64,000 bases of DNA from Ophthalmolycus amberensis (Eukaryota; Chordata; Actinopteri; Perciformes; Zoarcidae): the NCBI GenBank assembly GCA_024529925.1, contig JAFEUB010001790.1:134501-198500 (forward strand), in the 5' to 3' direction. Positions within the stretch are counted from its first letter, which is position 1; every line of letters starts with the position of its first letter. The notes beneath the pieces are model-generated. The model saw only the letters and a list, made by a program, of their open reading frames with translations, was not told the origin of the DNA and did no database searches. Of this stretch, positions 25,765 through 37,700 are shown in pieces. The position numbers were made by a program, and so were the translations under genes.

Positions 25765-28700
25765 GGTGTGTGTAGGGGGAGAAGCGAGAAAACTACCAAG
25801 ATGGCGGCTGTAGTCTTGTATGTGACCACACCACGCGAGACTACAAAATGCGTTTTGGAGAGAAAGCTATCAAAATGGGGGATGTAGTTTTGACTATAAA
25901 AATGGCGGAAGAGAGATAGGACTACCAAAATGGCAGAAGTTTTGTACGTGATCACGCTCGCCAAAACTACAAAAATAACTGATAGTTACAGTTCCCAACC
26001 TTACTCGCGGTGACTGATCTAAACATAACACTATTACAGCAGCATGTAAGACAACAGTAGTTTCTTTACAACACTAACGGAAATCTGCGGTTCATAAACA
26101 TACACAGTAACACGTTACAGTAAACATAGAACAAAACAAAGTAACAAACACACGATGACCTAAGCCGAATGACACAAGCCTCTTACTCTGAGATACCTTT
26201 GTAGCGGTCGATGTGGTTCTTCGAATTTCTTCATTAAATTCGGGATCCGGAGCTTCAAGCTGCATGGCGATAAATCCTTCGTATGGCAGCGGGAATTCTT
26301 CCTTACGAACAAGAAATGCCGACTTGACTGGGAAGAGAAGTTGTCCTTCTCTTCATCTGAAGAATGTTCTTCTTCCTTCTGCAGGTTAAAGATGGTAGAG
26401 TACGGGGCAAGTTACCCGCTTCTCCTTCGGATCCAAAAACAGTCTATTGTTGGACCAGCGAATGTAGAACTAATACATACAGAAGCCCTTACATAAGAAT
26501 CGCGTGGGATGGCTGAGAGCTCAGGTAACGCTGCTTTTTATAGTCTCAGTGACGTCATGGCTGCAGCACAGGGAGCCCCCTGTGGTGCCCGTGGCCCTCG
26601 TCCAATGAGACCTCAGTGTTGAGTTTGGACCAAAAATCACACATAGGTGAGATTTAACGTCTCATGGGGTTTGGTGTGATTTTAACCCAAATCAGGCTGT
26701 TGACTAGCATGTAGGCCCAACTCCCTTTGTTCCAACCACATGGTGAAGTCCCAACATTTGTCCTTGTTTGAATTTTCTGCAGATGAGCTATGACTTCCTG
26801 TGGGTGGTGACATATTTATCTCTTAGATACAGAAGCTGATAGCATATAGTTTCTACTGGGTCTGCTGGTATTCTACCCGGGCTGACTGAGAAAGCTCAGC
26901 TGTCTACATCGGCCTACATGGCCAGATTCCAGTAGATCAAACACAGAACTGTGTGCTTGCATATTTGGTAAAATTCAAAAACACACTAGTGTGTGCTCGC
27001 TTTTTTAATGATTTGGAAAAAGAGATAACATCCCTGAAGCAGGTATGAACATGATCATTTCTGAGCTGAAAAGGTCAGAACACACACCTACACACACACA
27101 CACACACATCATGGGGAAACAATCTTAATGCTGCAGAGACAAGAGACATAAGCATGTTTTAGAAAATAATACCTAAATTGAGAATTAACTTTAAAATTGA
27201 AAAATGACAGACTAAGGGGAACAAACATGTCCTTTATGGATACTTCTCAGTAAAGTGCCAGGGTGTGTGTGTGTGTGTGTGTGTGTGTGAGAAAGAGAAG
27301 GAGAGAGAGATGGAGAGAAAGAAAGAAGTTAAGTCATGCATTCGGTCTGGTCTGTTTCTGTCTTTGTCAGCAGGACTGAGACTTGGTGAAGGGTAGATCA
27401 TGGCCTCGGAAGAGGTCTGCGCTCTCCGGTTAAACTTAATTTGTTCTTGTATGAAGAGGACAGGAGTCTTTGTTTTAACGTTGCAGTTAATTCCATTTGA
27501 AGTGACTCTTTCTTTTTGTTTGTGTGTACATGAGGGGCGTTGAGTGATTTTTAGATGGCTTCTGCTGTAATGTACTCCTTCCCGAGGCTGTTTGTGAGTG
27601 CGAGAGTAAGAGAGACCTCAGAGACCACGGAGACACTACTGAAAATGAGTTGGGGGTGGGCAGCAGCTTTGCCTCATTCCCCACATTCTCAACCCCCCAC
27701 CTTCCTCCAGCCTCGGCTGCTGCCTCGCAGAACGCCTGAATTCCAGCCACTAGAGGCCTTTTGTTCAGACGGGGACTCTACAAACATCAGGAGTTCTCTG
27801 GGACCTTAGCGGATTTCCACAGGTCACCTCTGCCTCCTTCTCCTAACTCACACCCGCTTTTTCCTTTTACTGCTGGAAGGGTTTAATCATTTCAGCTGAA
27901 ACAAAAAGCAGTTTAGGAGATGACACTGAGGCATTACTCATTCGTCACTTCACCCCATATCGTAGTTCTCTTTTACTTGTAATGATTCGTCGTTTCAACA
28001 AAAAAGTGATTAAATTCGTCCGCTTTCCTCTCAGAAATCCTGCTTCTCTTTGCTATAGGAGAACATTTGCATGCACACATGATGTAACCTCAAGTTTCTT
28101 TAAATTGAAACAAATAGTGGAAATTTACATTTTGTACAAACCTTGTATATACATTGTGTTTTCTTGCTCGAAAATATATAATAAATACCGGTAGATAAAT
28201 TGGCTTTGATGATTTTTGATTTTGTAAGAATTCCTCTGTTGGAATTTGATGGCATCATTATTGTCACTTTCACACTCATATCTCAGTCATACCTTCTTTT
28301 GTTTTCTAAACACTGATTGGCAGTTTGTCCTAGTTAGTGTAAATGAAAATCAAGTTTATTGATTTCAGTCCTTAATGGTAGAATATCAGTAAAAGCATCT
28401 TAAAAAGTCTAGCAGAGCTTCTGCAGGTACATTGTTACAAAAGGAGCAAACCTTAAGATGCATGTTTGTAGTGCAGCCGGAGAAGGAGAGCACTTACTTA
28501 GCGTAGCCCACATTTACTGTTTGTTTTACACAGGAAGTTACACGGGTGTCCTGTGGTGTCCTCGCTGTTTGTGCAGCGATGGCTCAGATTTTTCCCCCCT
28601 CTTCCTTTTTCACAATGCAGTTCTTTCAAATTGCTCAAATAGATATAGACATTTATGTCATTAGAGTATTTCTTCTACCACCATTATGAGGCAGGAAGTG

Positions 28701-31700
28701 AGCTGTTCCAGGGCCCACAGGTTAATTCATAACATCTGCGACGCTCTGTTGAAACGAGGCAGAGCTGAGTGCCATGCAGAGTCCTTCCTGGTTCAGAGCG
28801 GACACGCATGCATGCCACATGCATTTGCATCAAATAGTTCCAAGACACTAAAGACTGCAAAACATAATATACAACAACAACAAAAACATAATTGAGATGT
28901 TTTTTTCCTCTGTAAGCAGCAAAATGCAAGAACAAGAACAAGAAGCAAAGAACTGCTTGTGAAGTCCAAGCAGACGTATTGCATTTCTACTTTACTCCCT
29001 CTTTCCCTTTGAAATACTCTGGTAACGGATTTCACTTCAAACAGCAGAGGCTCCTAAATGGAACCGATCCAATTTGTCTGCGCCCTTTCTTTCCTTTCAG
29101 AGCACCACCCCCCAAAAAACCCAACCAACAAAAGCCTGCTTGTCTGCTAGGAATTTTCCACATTCCTTGCAACGACAGATATTTCTTTCTCCTGTACAAA
29201 GGGCCTTTCGGCAAATTCCCCCTAATCGCCAGGTTTAGTTGGATCCTGATAGGTGCAATTCTTAACTCTGGTGGGGCATTGACTGGGTGGGGGGTGGGGG
29301 GGGTGGTCATCTCCATCACTTCATACGGCATCACAATAAATGGCTTTTATCCAGGATAATGATGACTGTTTGGGAGGGAGAGCTACTGGGCAGCAGTGGT
29401 GTCTAGGTGTAATTTGCACTGGTCGATTGAAGGCGTGTTCTTTCGTCATGGATTGTTGTCTCCTGTGTGCTTTCTGGGGCTAAGCAGCGATTGAGTCAAC
29501 TGAAAGAACCCCCGCTTAACCTTTTCCAATACGATACTATAATCTGTAGAGGAAGAGCTGCGTGTTTGAACACGTTGGAGTGCCGATCTGGAGACACCGA
29601 GACAATAACAAGCTGTAATCAGACTCTCCCACAGGAGAAACTTGAGTGTTGGGGACCACTAGGATGTAATACTCTTTGCTTCTCTCAGGAATCCCCACTG
29701 CCTGAATCTGGTTGACCACTCATGTACGGACGTCTCACAAGTTGAAGTTCAAGGCTTTGTAAAGTTGTTGTTAAACGGAAAGAAACAAGAGGAAGAGAGA
29801 ATGGGAGCGATGCCTGGTTGTTTTTATTTTGCACCAAATTAACGGAAATTACTATATTTGGAATGTGGAGGAGAGACGACAGACGCCATATACAGCTCTG
29901 GCAGTGGCAGCACCCTAAAGCATCCCCTGCTTTATGGTCTGTTTGACTCTAAATGGACCATAATGTACTAAATGAACATCATGCTGTATTGAAGAAGACT
30001 TGAAACTAGAGATTGAGACCATAAACTCATGTTTACAATGTTTACTGAGGGAATAAATCAAGAGAGAAGTAGAGTCATTTTCTCATATACTTCTATACAA
30101 CCAGAGGAGTCGCCCCCTGATGGACACTAGAGAGAATGCAGCTTTAAGACTGTTGAGGCTGAAACTCACCCCAACGGGAGGAGGCCACCACACGTGCGTC
30201 CAGCTGCTTGTTACAGTGGACGCGCTGTGATAATAACTCTACCAAAACTGGTTTACAGTTAAAAGGATTTAATCCCACTGATGCAAGTACGATTACAGTT
30301 TAAACATTGGAGTACATACTCCTATGAAATATTACAATATTACCCCACTTTGGAAAAAACTCGTCTCTGGTCCCATGAGACACAGCCGTCGCTGGGGACC
30401 GCACGCTAAAGAGAGCGAGAAAAACACTTCTATCCCCGCCCACATATTCTTTCGCGACTCCTCCCCTTCCGTCTATCTCAATTCCTATTGGCTAACTTCC
30501 AGGAGTGTATTCGCCTGTCTGGCTTTCTGTCCCTGAGCTCACTAACACATTCAAATGACTGTCAGTTATTGTTTAATCCCTTCTATGATAATCCTTCAGT
30601 ATAAACGTTAAACTTCTGCAACTTTGGCAAAAGCTTCATGTCTCAAATTCTACTTCTAGCTACTAATCCTAAAACACTTTATGTTTATCTTAATGATGCA
30701 TTCCCAATACACTTATGATTATGACTAATTATGAATTCTTAATTATGAATTATTAAACACTTTTATTATATCTACTAAACACAGTTCTTTGCTCAAATTT
30801 CTTACAATTCCCCCCTAACCTACAGTTCACTGTGGGTTAGTTACTCAAATGTTCCTGGAGACCTCCCCCCTACTCAATCCAGGGAGAGACTCCCTAACTA
30901 TCTAAACAGTGGCAAACAACAATTCATGCATACAGATATCATTTCAAGTATCCCTATCCGGTCTGTTTCTCCCTACGCTTGCCTCGCTAACGCAAAAAAG
31001 AGTCGTATCCGTTGAAGTTCACTGCCTTCCATGTCTTGGGGCTGGCAGGATCAGGAGACAATCTGTAGGCTAGAGAACACATACTGAGAAGCCTTGACTG
31101 TTCTTTCACACTTGACAAAATTACATTTCTTAATCCTTACACCCTAAAATCCCATTATAACCCACTTAAACAAAAAAATAAAAAATCTCAAAATACTCAT
31201 CCAAAACAATCCGGCTATTTCCCAAATTTCCAATATCTCCCCGGATGTGTTTTAGAAGTCCATCTGGGCCTTATGAGGGCCTGCAGGATCTCCGAGAGGA
31301 TGGTCAGGAACTGCTTGTGAAGTTCCTCTATGGCACCGCTGGTGCCATCAGAAGCTCCAATTCTTCCTCATCCTCGACACATAACTGGTTGCCCTGGACT
31401 TGTGTCTGGCTCATCGTTGAAGCAATAAACCCCTGTAGAAGTCCACGGATGCAAGGGAACCCACACCCACAGACGACTAGGAGGCCTACGACGACAACAC
31501 ACAGAGTAATTACGATTGACAAAAATGTATGTTTCCACTTGCCAAACATACTTTCCAACCAGTCGGTAAATGAATTAGTGACACCAGAGTTCTCCGCTAG
31601 CTATTGGCTGAGTGCTGTCAGTCCCTCCAAAGCCCCGGTCACCGACCCATCAGGAGCTGTGTTATTTGGAATGAAAGTACAGCAAGCAGTCCCAAACATC

Positions 31701-34700
31701 TGGCAAACGCCACCTTTCTCTGCTAAAATCATATCTAATGCCATTCTGTTCTGCAAGGTCATTAGACTAGTCTTCGCCAGCTGTGCATGCAGTCCTGATA
31801 TGGCGCCCCTGGTGAAGTTTACAAAATGCTGTTGGTTATAGTAGGTGTAATTGATCCAATCGACATTTTTATTAATCGTCACCCTCTGAGAGAAAACAGA
31901 TTCTAAATCTGCTGCTATTTGATTTCTGGCTTGAAAGTCGTTAGACACCCCCCTTGGCACTCTTATGACATCTATGCACACATGGTCATCAAAAGCTCCC
32001 TTCGGGCTCTCGGCACCTCTTTTGGTTCTTCATACTTATGTGTGGCGGGCCCACACTTATGATGCACAAGGTTTTGGTCATCCAACCGTAGGTGTGTTCA
32101 TACTTGGGACAGGAAACTACTTCACAGAAGTCGAACTGGACTGTTGATGTTGTACCTTCTTTGAACGTAAGAGTGAGAGTTACATTTTCATAGGTGAGTG
32201 TCGTCAGAGAAGCCTCTCTATGTGGTCGGGGATCGGTTTGATTAGCTACTGAGGCTAAATGTCGAATCTTGCTGTAGTCATGCATGTGTTCTGGTTCCTG
32301 TCTATGTTTAATTCCCCATACTAAGAGGGAAACTGCTGAAATCAGGAAGCAAATAATTACAGACTTCCATAACCCACTGAACCTAGGGTCTCCTAGTGGA
32401 CGCCCTCGCTTAAATTGTGGGGGAAACATCATCTTCAGTACTATCTAACCCCTCTTGTGGGGTGTCTTTAGCTTCAAAATTTTGCCTGTTTGATGTTCAA
32501 TCCTGTCTCTGCAAGTGTCTTACTAGTTACCTTCGCTGCTGTACAGTGAGTGAGGTTGCCAATACTACCTCTCGTGGACCTGTCCACCTTGGTTCACTCC
32601 ACCTGCGCTTTTATCCACACCAGACTGCCTGGTGACACGTCAGCCTGCTTCCTTTCGTCAGCTGCTGCTTCTGCGTTTGTCACCTGAGAAAACAAAACTC
32701 GGCTCATGTTAGTTAGAGCTCCCGTATATTTCTCAATTCCTAGAGTTAGCAAGTCTAGGCTAGGACCTATCTCTGAGTTAGAAAACTTGGATTTTGCTGT
32801 ATTTAAATTCAAAAGTTGTGGTTTATCATGACGTTATTAATCTCAAAAATTGTGAGTAGCACCTATACTGAAAATTGTTCTAAATGTGGATCTACAAAAA
32901 ATGCTTTACACCTTACCAATCTCCCCTTCACCACGATATCTCTGCTGTAAGAGATCACGTGGCAATCATCTATGTATCTTGGCGGTACACTGAACCTCCC
33001 CATGGTCCTGGTGACGGCATGGGCATCTGCTGATGTCTCATGGGAGGAGGGTCCAGATGGTCCCGTTGGACCTGGTCATAGGTACTGCTGATGTTGTGGT
33101 GGGAATGGAGCCCATTGTGGTGGTGCATTGGGCTGTCTTCCTCTTCTTTTATGTGGGCAATCTCTCACCCAATGACCTTCTCTCCTGCATACGTAGCACT
33201 TCCCTCTACCTACAGGTCTTTCATACCCCCCTCTGTAGTTACCTCTCCCTCTGTTGGATGCTCGTGCACGTCCTCTGCCTCTATGATGTGGTGGAGGTTG
33301 GTAGTACACCACTGTGGGGGCCGGTTCTGCTGGATTTGGTTGGTATGAGGTCGGGGGTGCAGCTGGATATTGGGGCTGTTGAGAGGCCTGAGCCTTGGCT
33401 ACGGCCATCTGTTTCTTGGCCAGATGTTTTCTACTTATCTCTCTGTCGGCCGCCGCTATTTGAAGTTTCAGCAGCTGCCGCGTCATTCTCTCCAGATCTT
33501 CCTGTCCTCTTGTCTCCTCAGTTAGATGTCTCTGGTTGTAGTGAGTTAGGTGTTCCCTCCACATGGCATCTTCCATGTTGCTCAAGCCTACCACTCCTCC
33601 CAGCACTGTTTGTACTGGTAGGGGCAGGCCCTTCTGCACAGTGTGTCGCCATACTACAGTGGTGGCTTCATCGCCGTCATGTCTCCCCCCTGTGGCCTCA
33701 TGCCACTCTTCTTCAGCTCTTTTTAGATACTGATGCAGCTCTTCTTCTGGTTTTAGCTTCAATCCACTGAGGGAAGTCATGTTTGGTTTCGTGGGCCAGA
33801 TGCTTCTCATAGTTTCCCAGTAGATTCCTCGGAAGTTGTTGAATGGGGTCTGGTCCACTCTGCGGGCCGTTCCCGTTCCTGCTTCTAAGGCATTTAACTT
33901 TATTGTCCCCTCTGTGCGGATAATCGTGGCCCGTATGTCTCCCAGTGCCAATTTATCCGCTGCCGTGAGTTTTTCAAAGAGACGGATCCAAGGGCTGGCT
34001 CCTCCTCCCAGCGGTGGCAGTGCCTTCTCCAGTGTGTCCATGTCTCGATGTCCCCATGGCACATACTCAGCTTGTCCGTTGGATTTCACCAGCAAGGGGT
34101 ACTGTTGGGTCTGGGCTAATGGTGGCATCTCACCTTTTACAGGATAAAGATGTTCTCGATAGCGTTCTGGTGCCTTCCTTTTCCTGTGGAACCGTCTGGG
34201 AAGTGGACAACCTCCGGCTGCTCCACTTACCTCTTCTCTTCTGTCCTCATCAGTGTCGTCAAGGGTGTCATCATCACTTGTGGCTGCTCTCTGTCTGTTT
34301 CTGGGTTTTAGGAACACATAACCGTCTGTCTTATACTCACCACTCCCCCTCTTCCACTCCTGTTTTATGTTTTTTCCTCTGCACCCCATTTGCCCTGCTT
34401 CATCCTGGCAGCTCCCTGGAGTCTCCACGTCCATGTCCAGTGTTCCCCCTTTACTCTGTGTTGTATTGTGTGCGGTCGTTGACTCCAAAACTGGGATCCA
34501 CTAGACGCACCTTGATTAAAACAGACACAAACCTGCCCAAAGTTCAGCAGTAAATGTTAGCATACGTCTGTAGTGTATGAGAGGTCAACGATCTCTCATC
34601 TATTTTAGCGCTGTCCGTGTCAAAATTGATTCTTCGGAACTGTGTAAAATAGTCAATGTACCAAAATTAGTCAATACAGGATATGTGAAGAAATCTTGAC

Positions 34701-37700
34701 CCAAAATTGAAGTTAGAACTCTTAGATCAAACTCAACACTAAAATCAGAATCAAAATCAAAAGGTTTTAAAATCGTAATTAAAATTAAATTAAAAAATAA
34801 TTAATAATTAATCAATTAAATATTAAATTCAACTTCAAAAAATCAATAACTGTATTCAAAGATATTCAATCAGAAATACCAATGCAAATCAAACTGTTGA
34901 ACAACACTTACAATCCACTCTGCACAATAATGAATCTCATTTACTAATGAATCACAATTAAGTTCAAGAATTGAAGAAGCATAGCTGAAACCATTAATCT
35001 TTGTTAAAATGCTGAATTAAAACCAAAGTCAACAACTAAAGTTATAATGCTTAATTAAAACTAAAGTCAGGATGTAAGCTCAATGATATCTCTAAAAAAC
35101 TGTATTGTTGTAATTTATCTATTAATCATTTAATCAAATAAAACCATGCTGTGATTGTCTCTCTAAGCCACCAGATGTCAGACTGTTTTAGTACTAATGT
35201 AATTACAGGTTCTAAACACTAGGGTTATTCTCTAGCAGTTACTCCTCCTGGCCGCTAGTTGGTTTTCTGGTGCTTTGTCCTTCTTCTACGCCACCCAACT
35301 TCCTGTTGACATTTAGCCTTTGCCAGCAGCTATGCTAACGGCTATGCTAACAGCTATGCTAACGACAAAAGCGGAGCTTCTAACAAAGCATACGCACACA
35401 CACGTTTCACCAAAATCCCACACATTAATTCCACTCATACGCCCTCTGTCTCCTCTCACACTCCACCGGTTATTTTCTTTTATAAGCACTTTTATTTTAC
35501 ATACAGAGTACCGCAAAACCGGAGCTACATGTAGCTAGCGTTAGCTCCTCACAGCGCGGCCACAGATCATGCAATGTTATTTCATCATTTAAACGTCTTT
35601 CCACGCTGCTAAAACACAGACTAGTCACACGTATTATTGGACTTATTGTCCGGTTTTATTTAACCTTAAATCCTCTGGTTTAACCAGCCCCGACGATCGT
35701 CGTATACAACCTTTCACCCAGTGTGTTCTCACAATCGTATCTTCCCACAACGCTATCGCCAACACGGCAACCACGCACATGACAAGACACAATTGTTACC
35801 GGACTTATTTATCTTTTACCCACCCGAACGTCCTTTAATATCTTGCATTCAAAAGCCTCCCAGCACCCCGCGGCAATCCTATCTCTGCAGACTCGATTCC
35901 CGGCAGCAGTGCCTGGCTGCTCCCAAATGCTACCGAAGCTGTCCTGGCTCACCAGACCCTTCTTGTCAGTGTCTTTATTCCATTTTGAACCACACCATTC
36001 AAAACTCAAACTCTAGGCAAGGCCGGCGAGGTAGTCCGCGGACACCGGGCTCCGTTAGTGCAGGAATCCCCGACCCCCGACGGTCTAACTCCGCCGGTCC
36101 TACCTATACACCCGAGAATACGCAGATCGGCCCATCAGGGCTGCCGCCCATCAACGCTTATCGATTACGCACTCCCAGTCCGCGCAGCTTACCAAACGCT
36201 CTGAATCTCAGCATCCTTTAATACTTACACACAGTCTTCTTAACACTGACTCTCAGTATTTTCTGGACTAGTCCCCTTAGTGCACCCTGCTAGCATACTT
36301 CAGACTGTAAATCGTAGCTCACCTCAGTGGAACGTGGCCTCCTCGCGGATCGTCCTCACCGGCACCGCAGAGCTAGCTGTTAGCTGCGCCAGTCAAACAG
36401 ACCTCCCCTAAGATCCTAGAAGCTAACTCACAGATTTCATGAAACGGCTCTGCTTACCGATATTATGGGCCCAGGATGCCTGCTTGACCAACGCTGCCTC
36501 CAGCGCACACAGCGAGCCGGCAAGAGCGTTCCTTCGTGGTTTGCCAAATTTGTTGAGGATGAAACTCACCCCAACGGGAGGAGGCCACCACACGTGCGTC
36601 CAGCTGCTTGTTACAGTGGACGCGCTGTGATAATAACTCTACCAAAACTGGTTTACAGTTAAAAGGATTTAATCCCACTGATGCAAGTACGATTACAGTT
36701 TAAACATTGGAGTACATACTCCTATGAAATATTACAATATTACCCCACTTTGGAAAAAACTCGTCTCTGGTCCCATGAGACACAGCCGTCGCTGGGGACC
36801 GCACGCTAAAGAGAGCGAGAAAAACACTTCTATCCCCGCCCACATATTCGTTCGCGACTCCTCCCCTTCCGTCTATCTCAATTCCTATTGGCTAACTTCC
36901 AGGAGTGTATTCGCCTGTCTGGCTTTCTGTCCCTGAGCTCACTAACACATTCAAATGACTGTCAGTTATTGTTTAATCCCTTCTATGATAATCCTTCAGT
37001 ATAAACGTTAAACTTCTGCAACTTTGGCAAAAGCTTCATGTCTCAAATTCTACTTCTAGCTACTAATCCTAAAACACTTTATGTTTATCTTAATGATGCA
37101 TTCCCAATACACTTATGATTATGACTAATTATGAATTCTTAATTATGAATTATTAAACACTTTTATTATATCTACTAAACACAGTTCTTTGCTCAAATTT
37201 CTTACAAGACACTTCCGCATTGGCTTCACTCAGCAGGGTCTTAACGAAACGTCGACTGGTGACCAGAATCCAGCCGGTTGACGTCTTCACAAAATGTGAA
37301 AACAATAAATCCAATCATTGTTGAGATATTTCAGTCCGGACCATATTGTCAGATCATATAAATAATGATAATGTTAATCAGTACATGTAATAATTCGTCG
37401 CCTTAACAATGATAAGATCTAAATAGCATAATTGAAATGTATATTTGATGAATCACTTGATGGCTTGGTTTATTAATGCAGGAAATAACCGTAAGAACCC
37501 CAATTTGAATGGAAACCCTGATCTCAGTGGTTTGATTAAGGCAGAAAAAACAAGTAAAAAATCATCCATTGTACCTGGAGGCAGACAGGATTGCATAGTG
37601 AAACCAGTCCAAACACAGATGGTGCCATTATTCTATTACAATTACATTGTGCAATCAACATTTTGTTCATAACGATAAGTTAAAGCAAAAAACGTGTCTG

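Larger units (their letters stand above)
30151..37206 (-). mobile_element. Endogenous retrovirus, class I-like, defective provirus
   Basis: Two 656-bp LTRs (30151-30806 and 36551-37206), each TGTAAG...CAACA on the minus strand, differ at two positions only. The provirus is flanked by a 4-bp target duplication AGAC (30147-30150 and 37207-37210). A primer-binding-site candidate, a polypurine tract, a long gag frame, a scrap of integrase and broken env are all in the same (minus) orientation, antisense to hmga2. Protease, reverse transcriptase, RNase H and most of integrase are absent. Near-identity of the LTRs points to a recent insertion or to gene conversion. Confidence 0.93.

Noticed and set aside
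28979..29359. 126-codon plus-strand frame in intron 3
   Set aside because: No recognisable domain; it overlaps a similar-sized minus frame, as expected for chance open sequence.
33033..34553. Plus-strand frames of 245, 103 and 179 codons
   Set aside because: They are antisense shadows of the retroviral gag-like frame and contain no motifs of their own.
35721..36221. 166-codon plus-strand frame in the provirus leader
   Set aside because: Antisense to the provirus, no motifs, and composition typical of a chance frame.
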